From CALHRB01 sp964473465 (lineage in GTDB: Bacteria; Bacteroidota; Ignavibacteria; Kapaibacteriales; UBA2268): DNA of 20,333 nt. The position numbers and the translations under genes were made by a program. Location of the stretch: the NCBI GenBank assembly GCA_964473465.1, contig CAYYPE010000024.1, positions 1-20,333 of the forward strand. The letters are read 5' to 3'. Shown piece by piece: positions 14,841 to 20,333 of the stretch. The notes under the pieces were generated by a model. The model was given only the letters and a program-made list of their open reading frames with translations. It searched no databases and was not told where the DNA came from. Each line of letters opens with the position of its first letter. The first letter of the stretch is position 1.

Positions 14841-15623
14841 TTATTTGTTGTTCTTATATTTTGAAAAATAATCATCAATTTCAGGTCTTAACTTTATTCC
14901 AGCTTCTTCAAAACAGTCAAGTAAATCTTCATAAGCACCTTCACCACCCAAAAAATCCCAGAATTCTTTACCAACCAAAAGTTCTTCTTTATCGTCAAGC
15001 ATTCCTTTGATTGTCCATCTTTCGTAAGGTTGCGGTTCATAAGGATTGTATGGAATGGCGATTAATGAATGTACTTTAGCATTTGTATTGATAGTCAATG
15101 CAATACCTGCCCATTCCAGAAGTGTTCTTTTAAAATCCTTAAAGTTGCTTATATTGGGTTTAGCGGTTTTTAAATCAAAAAAAAACATCTCTCCATTAAA
15201 TGTTTCAAGGTATAAATCTACCTTAACAGTTTTCATCTTATTAATTTTTCCTTTTGAGGCTGCTGCCCGAATAAGTTCAATTTCCTTTTGTTTATTTGGT
15301 GCATTTCCCAATGTTAAATTGTTCATTATATTCTGAATCAGATTTTGGCACTCACTGCTTATTTGATTACCTATTACATATTGTTTTTCTACTTTTTTGA
15401 AGTTGTTTTTAGCGAGTGCAACTGCAACAGGCTCAAATATTGATGTGCCAAAGGTGGTATTTAACGATTGAATAAAAGAATATAAAGCCATTCTGTCTTT
15501 GCCAAGTAAGCGGTAATGGAATGGCATATTATTACTTTCTGGCTTGTAGTGCTGAAATTTGGCACGAAGACAGTTAATAATAACTTCTTTTATATGTTCT
15601 TTTTGTTCGTTATTTAATCTCAT
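14841..15623 (-). CDS. TdeIII-family type II restriction endonuclease
   Basis: A 260-residue nuclease that cuts unmodified DNA. It matches the TdeIII family: PFHYRLLGKDRMALYSFIQS followed by LNTTFGTSIFEPVAVALA, and IQNIMNNL. The PD-(D/E)xK site is seen as Asp136 in KVDLYLE, and Asp150 and Lys152 in FFDLKTAKPN. Known TdeIII relatives recognise a GGNCC-type site, but the specificity here cannot be read from the sequence. Its ATG overlaps the stop of the methyltransferase gene by one base (TAATG), so the protective enzyme is made first and translation is coupled. Downstream is the hairpin element S3. Confidence 0.88.
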   Translation of the reverse strand: MRLNNEQKEHIKEVIINCLRAKFQHYKPESNNMPFHYRLLGKDRMALYSFIQSLNTTFGTSIFEPVAVALAKNNFKKVEKQYVIGNQISSECQNLIQNIMNNLTLGNAPNKQKEIELIRAAASKGKINKMKTVKVDLYLETFNGEMFFFDLKTAKPNISNFKDFKRTLLEWAGIALTINTNAKVHSLIAIPYNPYEPQPYERWTIKGMLDDKEELLVGKEFWDFLGGEGAYEDLLDCFEEAGIKLRPEIDDYFSKYKNNK

Positions 15624-17251
15624 TACTTTACCTTTAAATGAAAAATTATTTCTGCATATGCTCCTTTATCTTTTTCAGTTCTATTTAAGACAGGGCGTTT
15701 AAATTGATTTACTATTTTCATCCCTGCTTTTTCGGCAATTGTAGGATATAAATTGTATTTGTCATTCGCTACAAGGAAAATATTATAGTCTTTAACCAAA
15801 TATTTTTTACAATTTATCAAAACCTGAGCTATACCTTCCACATACGAATCTCTGGCTTCTTTTCCCTGTCCTTTATATAATGGGCCAATTTCTAATTCAT
15901 CTTTTCGATCAAAACCAAATAAATCATAGGCATAAGCATGTTGTTCATGATAGTCTATAAGACCAACGTAAGGAGGTGATGAAAAAATTCCATTTATTTT
16001 ATGCTCTTTTATAAGCTTTGCAAAATCTGGGTTTCGTTTTTCAATCTCACTTATGATGTCTATTGAACGACTATCTCCAGTAATACAAATCTGAATAGTG
16101 TCAGTTCTTAATTTGTTAAATTGTACTAAACGTTTAATGGTATCCTTACTATAAGTTTCCCACCACTTTAAAATGGAGAAGAGTGGTTTACATATTTTCC
16201 CATGTTTGGAACAATAATAAGGACCTACTACAGGTTCTTTTAAGGTAGCTAAATCAGAATGGGTAGTGGCCCTGCAACTTCTCATAGTCCTGCTCAGTAT
16301 GAGAGAAACAATTTTTTTTGTTTCAGTATTAGTGATCTCCTTTATTTCATTAAAAATAAACTCGATTTCGTCACGTATAGGCTGTAAATACCATTTATCT
16401 AAAAATGTTTCAGATTTAGATTGTTTGAGTTTTACATTATATTGTTGAACTAATTTTTGATAGATATCCGAAATTTCTCGCTCTTTTGCCCTCCCATATT
16501 CTTCCTCATCAATTTCACCTCTTCTTAATCTATATTTATATTCTGGTGTTGGGAAAAATTCATTATTAAATTCGTATAGGATTTGAGTTAATTTATTATC
16601 AAATTCTAATGTTTTTGAGTCAGATAACAACGATTTTAATTTAAATGTAATTCTATCAATTTCGTTTTTTACATCAATCAAATCATATTTTAAAATTTTA
16701 CAATTACTAATCAGTGAATTAAAAGAAGAAATATCTATCCCTATTGCATGAATACCAAGCTCATTGGCCTGAACTAGTGTTGTACCACTACCACAAAATG
16801 GGTCCAATACAATATCTCCCTTCTCAAAGTAGATATTTTTCTTGAAACTATCTATATGATTATCTAAAAAATATTCAACTAGTTGTGGAATAAATTTTCC
16901 TTTATATGGATGAAGTCTATGGACATGTTTTGTTGTTTCTGCTTCTTTGTATTGTTCAAAAGATAATGCCCAGTTTAAATCATCTCCTAACAGCTCTTTC
17001 CACGACAATTCTCGTTTACCATTAAATAAGTTATAATAACTTTTAAGATCATTTATAGAAACATATACATTACCATTTTCTCCATATTTTCTAATTCGGC
17101 CATATTGTATTAGGTATGAAATATTTGAAGTAGTAACTTTTTTCCCCGTAAAATTAGATGCCCAAATACTTGCTTCTCTAATATTAAGAAATTTGTCTTG
17201 AGCCATTGTTTCGTCTTTTTCCTCAAACAAAGATAGTTTAATTTTATTCAT
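15623..17251 (-). CDS. DNA methyltransferase of the TdeIII-type R-M system, with N-terminal HTH
   Basis: Protects host DNA by methylating an amino group in the site cut by the partner endonuclease. The ATG at 17251, with AAAAGGA upstream, gives 542 residues; a longer frame from 17437 runs through palindrome S4 and encodes nonsense-like sequence. Residues about 22-68 resemble a MerR/excisionase-type helix-turn-helix ending in VYVSINDLKSYY. AdoMet-binding motif I is DPFCGSGTTL (residues 150-159), and catalytic motif IV is SSPPY (424-428), typical of N4-cytosine or N6-adenine enzymes. The motif I before IV order with a long insert between them suits an alpha/gamma-class enzyme. The HTH may let it control its own expression. 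Confidence 0.88.
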   Translation of the reverse strand: MNKIKLSLFEEKDETMAQDKFLNIREASIWASNFTGKKVTTSNISYLIQYGRIRKYGENGNVYVSINDLKSYYNLFNGKRELSWKELLGDDLNWALSFEQYKEAETTKHVHRLHPYKGKFIPQLVEYFLDNHIDSFKKNIYFEKGDIVLDPFCGSGTTLVQANELGIHAIGIDISSFNSLISNCKILKYDLIDVKNEIDRITFKLKSLLSDSKTLEFDNKLTQILYEFNNEFFPTPEYKYRLRRGEIDEEEYGRAKEREISDIYQKLVQQYNVKLKQSKSETFLDKWYLQPIRDEIEFIFNEIKEITNTETKKIVSLILSRTMRSCRATTHSDLATLKEPVVGPYYCSKHGKICKPLFSILKWWETYSKDTIKRLVQFNKLRTDTIQICITGDSRSIDIISEIEKRNPDFAKLIKEHKINGIFSSPPYVGLIDYHEQHAYAYDLFGFDRKDELEIGPLYKGQGKEARDSYVEGIAQVLINCKKYLVKDYNIFLVANDKYNLYPTIAEKAGMKIVNQFKRPVLNRTEKDKGAYAEIIFHLKVK

Positions 17252-17289
17252 TGCAATTAAATCGTCCTTTTCAATTTTTAAAAAGTTGT

Positions 17290-17420
17290 ACACAACGGTG
17301 GCGTGTATGAAACGTTGGGGATTGCGGGCTACGTTCCTGTCCATCGACACAAATGCCGATGCGGGGCAGAAAGCTCGATTTAACAACTTAAACCCCAATG
17401 TTTTATACACGATGTTGTGT
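17290..17420. repeat. Long attC-like inverted repeat S4
   Basis: Perfect 7-base outer boxes, ACACAAC (17290-17296) and GTTGTGT (17414-17420), enclose 18-base arms GTGTATGAAACGTTGGGG (17303-17320) and CCCCAATGTTTTATACAC (17393-17410) that pair at 16 of 18 positions, around a 72-base centre. The spacers between boxes differ (six against three bases), as in attC. The HxlR gene ends inside the right arm and the methyltransferase gene starts 39 bases from the left end. Confidence 0.65.
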
Positions 17421-17747
17421 GCCGTTATTCTTTTCAATCAATTTCATTCCCCAAGTACATAATTCTTTTAGTATGGGTTCAAGAGATTTCCCGTTTTCTG
17501 TTAAACTATACTCAACTTTCGGAGGAATTTCTTTGTATATCTCTCTGTGCAAAAGTCCGTCTATTTCAAGTTCTCTTAACTGTTGAGTAAGCATTTTTTG
17601 AGTCACTCCGGGCATTAACTGTTTAAGTTCCCCAAAACGTTTTACCCCAGTAAATAAATGTCCTAAAATTACGATTTTCCATTTACCACCAATAATCTCC
17701 ATTGCACTTGTAAGAGGACAAGAAAAATAATTTTCACTTGTAATCAT
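17403..17747 (-). CDS. HxlR-family winged-helix transcriptional regulator
   Basis: A 114-residue DNA-binding regulator. Signature parts: CPLTSAMEIIGGKWKIVIL, then FGELKQLMPGVTQKMLTQQL, LRELEIDGLLHREIY and PPKVEYSLTENGKSL, with a single Cys10 near the N-terminus as in redox- or electrophile-sensing members. The last codons (GTQHRV) lie inside element S4. It is divergent from the GDSL-like operon across about 128 bases containing inverted repeats and overlapping promoters, so it most likely represses or senses for that operon and itself. In other genomes HxlR proteins often flank oxidoreductase genes, as here. Confidence 0.92.
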   Translation of the reverse strand: MITSENYFSCPLTSAMEIIGGKWKIVILGHLFTGVKRFGELKQLMPGVTQKMLTQQLRELEIDGLLHREIYKEIPPKVEYSLTENGKSLEPILKELCTWGMKLIEKNNGTQHRV

Positions 17748-17777
17748 TTTTTTAATTTCTTATATTGTTGATATTCT

Positions 17778-17836
17778 GTATTAGTTTCATATTAGTTACT
17801 ACATTACTAAATAGGAACTACTTGCAAAATTAATAC
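17778..17836. promoter_or_regulatory. Probable HxlR operator region
   Basis: Between the divergent genes, GTATTAGTTT (17778-17787) and AAATTAATAC (17827-17836) are inverted with one mismatch. Inside, TTAGT with ACTAA (17792-17810) and TAGTT with AACTA (17793-17820) give smaller inverted repeats, and TTAGTT is repeated directly at 17781 and 17792, 11 bases apart. The repeats lie just before the plus promoter's -33 and on the transcribed side of the minus promoter, as for an autorepressor. Confidence 0.45.
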
Positions 17837-17852
17837 TAATGATTTATTTTTG
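17822..17852 (+). promoter_or_regulatory. Bacteroidota-type promoter for the GDSL-like operon
   Basis: TTG (17822-17824), 20 bases, then TATTTTTG (17845-17852), matching the -33/-7 TAnnTTTG pattern. The expected start of transcription is near 17858, leaving a leader of about 18 bases before the ATG at 17876. Confidence 0.6.
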
Positions 17853-17855
17853 CAA
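17825..17855 (-). promoter_or_regulatory. Overlapping opposite-strand promoter for the HxlR gene
   Basis: On the minus strand TTG (17855-17853), 20 bases, then TAATTTTG (17832-17825). It has the same spacing as the plus-strand promoter and lies almost exactly over it, so both cannot be occupied by polymerase together. Confidence 0.45.
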
Positions 17856-17875
17856 TCAAATTTAAAATAATTTTT

Positions 17876-18847
17876 ATGCGCAAATTAAAATTCAATCTAG
17901 TATTAATTGCTATCGTTGCAATTTCAATGCTTAGTTTTCAAACACAAAAAACAAAAAATAGTATGGAACAAAAATTTAATAGTATAGTCGTTTTTGGCGA
18001 TGGCTTAAATGACATGGGCAAATGGGGGAAAATTACCAACTATAAATATCCACCTGCTGAAGTTGGTTTTTATGAGAGCCGATGGACAAATGGTAAAGTT
18101 TGGGTAGAGCATTTTGCAGAGGCATTGCATTTACCAATTTCATTAGATAATAATTTTGCAATGGGAGGAGCAACTACAGGTCTTTACAACATAAACGAAC
18201 CGTTAAAGACAGCTTTAGCACTTGATAATAAAACTGAATTATTAGGAATGTTGGCACAGGTTCATAAATATTTATCAACTAATCCCAAAATTGACAATAA
18301 AACACTATTTGTATTATGGGCTGGAGGTCATGATATTGGAAACTACCTAGAGTATGGTCAACCTGACTTAAAACAGTATCCGCCAGCAAATAACTATAAA
18401 CAAGCAATAGAACTCTTGATAAAAGTAGGGGCTTCAAATATTTTCGTGGGTACAATGCCTGATATGGGTTATTCACCAGGTTATTTTGGTACTGAAAAAC
18501 AAAACATGGCTTCACAACTCTGTCAAGATTTGAATAAAGGAATACAAGATATTGAAAGCAGTTATCGAAATACTAACATAAAATTTTACTTATTTGATGG
18601 AGCAAGCGTATTTGCAAAAATTGGAATGAATCCTACCGAATACGGAATCAAATATACAGATGCATATTTACCAATGGATATTATTAATTTCATGAACCCT
18701 TTGGAGAAAACAAATATCCCTATTCCTAATAAAGACAAGGGTCTAAATCCTGATGAATTTATGAATTGGTGGGCAGTTTCTGCGAGTGCAAAAGTGCATA
18801 AAATAATTGCTGATGAAGCATTAAAATTTATTAATTCGAAAAACTAA
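17876..18847 (+). CDS. Exported GDSL/SGNH-like protein lacking catalytic residues
   Basis: A 323-residue protein with a signal peptide (about residues 1-22) and the full layout of secreted GDSL esterases / thermolabile-haemolysin-like lipases: block I at FGDGLNDMGKW (39-50), NFAMGGATTGLY (93-104), FVLWAGGHDI (145-154), VGASNIFVGTMPDMGYSP, and a last block WWAVSASAKVHKIIADEAL (298-316). The fold blocks align well but the catalytic positions differ: the nucleophile Ser of GDSL is Gly43, the Asn of GxND is His152, and the Asp and His of the usual WD-G-V-H-P-T are Trp299 and Ser302. It is therefore most likely not an esterase, but a binding or scaffold protein. It is the first gene of an operon divergent from HxlR. 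Confidence 0.85.
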   Translation: MRKLKFNLVLIAIVAISMLSFQTQKTKNSMEQKFNSIVVFGDGLNDMGKWGKITNYKYPPAEVGFYESRWTNGKVWVEHFAEALHLPISLDNNFAMGGATTGLYNINEPLKTALALDNKTELLGMLAQVHKYLSTNPKIDNKTLFVLWAGGHDIGNYLEYGQPDLKQYPPANNYKQAIELLIKVGASNIFVGTMPDMGYSPGYFGTEKQNMASQLCQDLNKGIQDIESSYRNTNIKFYLFDGASVFAKIGMNPTEYGIKYTDAYLPMDIINFMNPLEKTNIPIPNKDKGLNPDEFMNWWAVSASAKVHKIIADEALKFINSKN

Positions 18848-18860
18848 AAAACTAACAGTA

Positions 18861-19490
18861 ATGAAAATAGCATTTATTGGAATTGGAAATGTAGGTTTTG
18901 CAATAGCAAATAATCTCCAAAAAATAGGCTATCAAATAATTGTGGCAAACAATAATACAAATTCGGAAAGTGTAAAAAATGCTCTCAATCAAAATCCGAA
19001 TTTTATAGTTAAAACCATTCAAGATGCTGTAAACGAAAGTGATGTTGTCTTTTTAGCAACACCTTATCAGGCAAACGAAAACGCTTTGAAAGGAATAAAA
19101 TTCAATGGTAAACCATTGGTTGATTGCACAAATCCTGTCGGTGCAGGAATTTCGCACGGATTGAACAGTGCAAAATCAGGTTCGGAAGTTGTTCAGGAAC
19201 TTGCAAGCGATGCAAAAGTTGTAAAAGCATTTACAATTTATGGATTTGAAAATTTTATTGATAGTTCGTTTCCAAAATACAATGTGAAACCTGCAATGCT
19301 TATTTGCGGAAATTTTGCAGACGCAAAAAAACAGGTTTCCAAATTGGTTGAAGAATTAGGCTTTTTTGCCAAAGATACCGGAAATTTATCGCAGGCATTG
19401 CATCTGGAACATATGACTTTGATGTGGGTTAAAATGGTTCGCATGAATGGTCATCATCCAAATTTTGTCTGGGGTTATTTAGAAAAATAG
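18861..19490 (+). CDS. NAD(P)-binding protein, F420:NADP-oxidoreductase-like
   Basis: A 209-residue Rossmann-fold protein similar to NADPH-dependent F420 reductases (COG2085). The dinucleotide motif is FIGIGNVGFAIANNL (Gly7, Gly9, Gly12). Further family parts are DVVFLATPYQAN, PLVDCTNPVGAG, KVVKAFTIYGFENF and MLICGNFADAKKQVSKLVEELGF. In Bacteroidota such proteins are usually not tied to F420 and their substrates are unknown; the name describes fold only. It follows the GDSL-like gene by 13 bases and precedes the channel gene by four, so all three are one operon. Its presence beside HxlR suggests response to redox or electrophile stress (inference). Confidence 0.85.
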   Translation: MKIAFIGIGNVGFAIANNLQKIGYQIIVANNNTNSESVKNALNQNPNFIVKTIQDAVNESDVVFLATPYQANENALKGIKFNGKPLVDCTNPVGAGISHGLNSAKSGSEVVQELASDAKVVKAFTIYGFENFIDSSFPKYNVKPAMLICGNFADAKKQVSKLVEELGFFAKDTGNLSQALHLEHMTLMWVKMVRMNGHHPNFVWGYLEK

Positions 19491-19494
19491 ACTT

Positions 19495-20127
19495 ATGAAT
19501 ACAATAAAAAATTACTTCGCTAAAAACCGCGTCGAAGCATTTTCTGACGGGGTTTTTGCTATTATCGTTACCTTGCTGGTTCTTGAAATAAAAGTTCCGC
19601 ATATTGATTTACATGATAATAGCGGAGAGCTGTTTAAATCATTAATTGGATTGTTTCCAAAATTTATCAGTTGGATAATCAGTTTCTTTACTGTTTGCGT
19701 AATCTGGGTAAATCATCACCGTTTGTTTAAAATATTTCACATTTTTAATCATGGTTTGTTTTGGTGGAATGCCATTTTGTTGATGTGGTGTTCTTTTATT
19801 CCTTTTCCAACAGCTGTTTTAGGCGATTATCCAAATAATCAAACTGCCGTTTTACTATACGGAATTGTTATGATGCTTATGGCATTAACTTTTTCATTAA
19901 TGCGTATTTATGTAGCAAAAAATAAGTCATTGTTAGATTCTGAAATTGATTTACAAAAGTTCAAAAAAGGAACATTGTTCTCAATAATCTTCGGTCCAGT
20001 TTTATATTTTATTGGTGCAATAGTTTCATTTATTCACCCGTATCTGTCATTTGCAATCTATTTGGGAATTGCAATTTATTTTATCTTTCCACATTCAACC
20101 GAAGATATTGAGTTAAAATCGGAGTAG
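19495..20127 (+). CDS. TMEM175-family (DUF1211) potassium-channel-like membrane protein
   Basis: A 210-residue integral membrane protein with six hydrophobic segments. The hallmark is NRVEAFSDGVFAIIVTLLV near residues 11-29, including the FSDGVFAI signature of TMEM175 pore-lining helix 1. Bacterial members are tetrameric K+-conducting channels; conduction here is inferred from family. It starts four bases after the NADP-binding gene. The stop lies 17 bases before the ACACAAC box of element S5, the same close spacing seen at the other elements. Confidence 0.9.
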   Translation: MNTIKNYFAKNRVEAFSDGVFAIIVTLLVLEIKVPHIDLHDNSGELFKSLIGLFPKFISWIISFFTVCVIWVNHHRLFKIFHIFNHGLFWWNAILLMWCSFIPFPTAVLGDYPNNQTAVLLYGIVMMLMALTFSLMRIYVAKNKSLLDSEIDLQKFKKGTLFSIIFGPVLYFIGAIVSFIHPYLSFAIYLGIAIYFIFPHSTEDIELKSE

Positions 20128-20144
20128 TCGGATTTCTATAATGG

Positions 20145-20275
20145 CACACAACGGGTCAGGGCTAAGCGAAGTAACCCCGTTATTTTGTTTAGCCCTTGTT
20201 CGACGATGGTTCGCGGAGCGAACCCCCTTTGCCCTGACCCGTTCGACAAGATGAGCCCAGCGAATCTTGTCGAAC
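20145..20275. repeat. Composite palindromic element S5
   Basis: CACACAAC at the left is joined to a perfect 13-base inverted repeat: AACGGGTCAGGGC (20150-20162) with GCCCTGACCCGTT (20231-20243). Next comes a second perfect hairpin: GTTCGACAAGAT (20241-20252) with ATCTTGTCGAAC (20264-20275), which shares its core with S1 (10363-10391). The first loop contains the 71-bp repeat. A right-hand GTT-type box is less certain than in S3 and S4, because both GTTCGAC and a later GTTTTGG are possible. Confidence 0.55.
20154..20224. repeat. 71-bp dispersed repeat, copy 2
   Basis: Second copy of the block at 4496-4566, with 70 of 71 bases equal. Here it lies inside the longer palindrome S5, whereas the first copy keeps only part of the left arm (GGTCAGGGC) and has no right arm. 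Confidence 0.9.
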
Positions 20276-20333
20276 GTTTTGGCGGTATGTTTTTGTTGCC
20301 GATTTCGAAGCACTGTCCTGTCAAGTTACACGA

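Noticed and set aside
17252..17437. N-terminal extension of the methyltransferase frame up to 17437
   Set aside because: It begins with TTG, runs through palindrome S4 and has no family likeness; the ATG at 17251 has an AAAAGGA site.
10331..20275. CRISPR array made of the palindromic repeats
   Set aside because: The repeats are few, unequal in length and kilobases apart with genes between; no cas gene is present.
20113..20324. Two minus-strand open frames at the right end
   Set aside because: Both translate the S5 palindromes and the 71-bp repeat; similar frames arise in any GC-richer repeat.
1..20333. tRNA, rRNA, transposase or integrase genes
   Set aside because: I looked for cloverleaf patterns, rRNA-like blocks and recombinase motifs and found none I could support.

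Overview
The window comes from an AT-rich bacterium of the Bacteroidota/FCB group, possibly a less-studied lineage such as Ignavibacteria or Kapabacteria; the exact lineage cannot be fixed from the sequence. Three signs support this. A type IX secretion (T9SS) type A sorting tail closes the secreted protein at 7743-8873. Degenerate copies of the same tail lie between genes. Promoter-like TTG/TAnnTTTG pairs of the Bacteroidota kind occur, and classic Shine-Dalgarno sites are rare.

Left part (1-10033), which looks like ordinary chromosome: the 3' end of nuoG, then nuoH and nuoI of respiratory complex I; a zinc metallopeptidase lipoprotein (M2/M3-like) and a small outer-membrane-type protein in the same direction. 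Next come a minus-strand secreted GH106-like glycoside hydrolase and a compact one-domain asparaginase homologue, then a plus-strand T9SS-secreted protein and a DUF368 (PopT-type) polyprenyl-phosphate transporter. The spaces behind several minus-strand genes hold orphan remnants of T9SS C-terminal sorting domains.

Right part (10331-20290), which looks like an accessory cassette array: five palindromic, attC-like elements (S1 10331, S2 12798, S3 14781, S4 17290, S5 20145) bracket four gene blocks. Block 1 is a minus-strand operon: an NTF2-like gene broken by an in-frame stop, a SRPBCC protein, a VOC protein, a rifampin ADP-ribosyltransferase (arr) and a SnoaL-like protein. Block 2 holds two overlapping genes for unknown membrane proteins and a GNAT acetyltransferase. 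Block 3 is a TdeIII-type restriction endonuclease with a DNA methyltransferase that carries an N-terminal helix-turn-helix. Block 4 is an HxlR regulator divergent from an operon of a GDSL-like protein without its catalytic residues, an F420-dependent-reductase-like NADP-binding protein and a TMEM175-type channel. At each element, one neighbouring gene stops only about 4-17 bases away or inside the element, which is integron-cassette geometry. No integrase gene lies in the window, so an integrase-less attC cluster is the working model, not a proven one.

The observations most worth following are the S1-S5 array, the catalytically stripped SGNH protein with its divergent face-to-face promoters, and the recurrent orphan T9SS tails, two of which carry a 30-bp palindrome at the same place.
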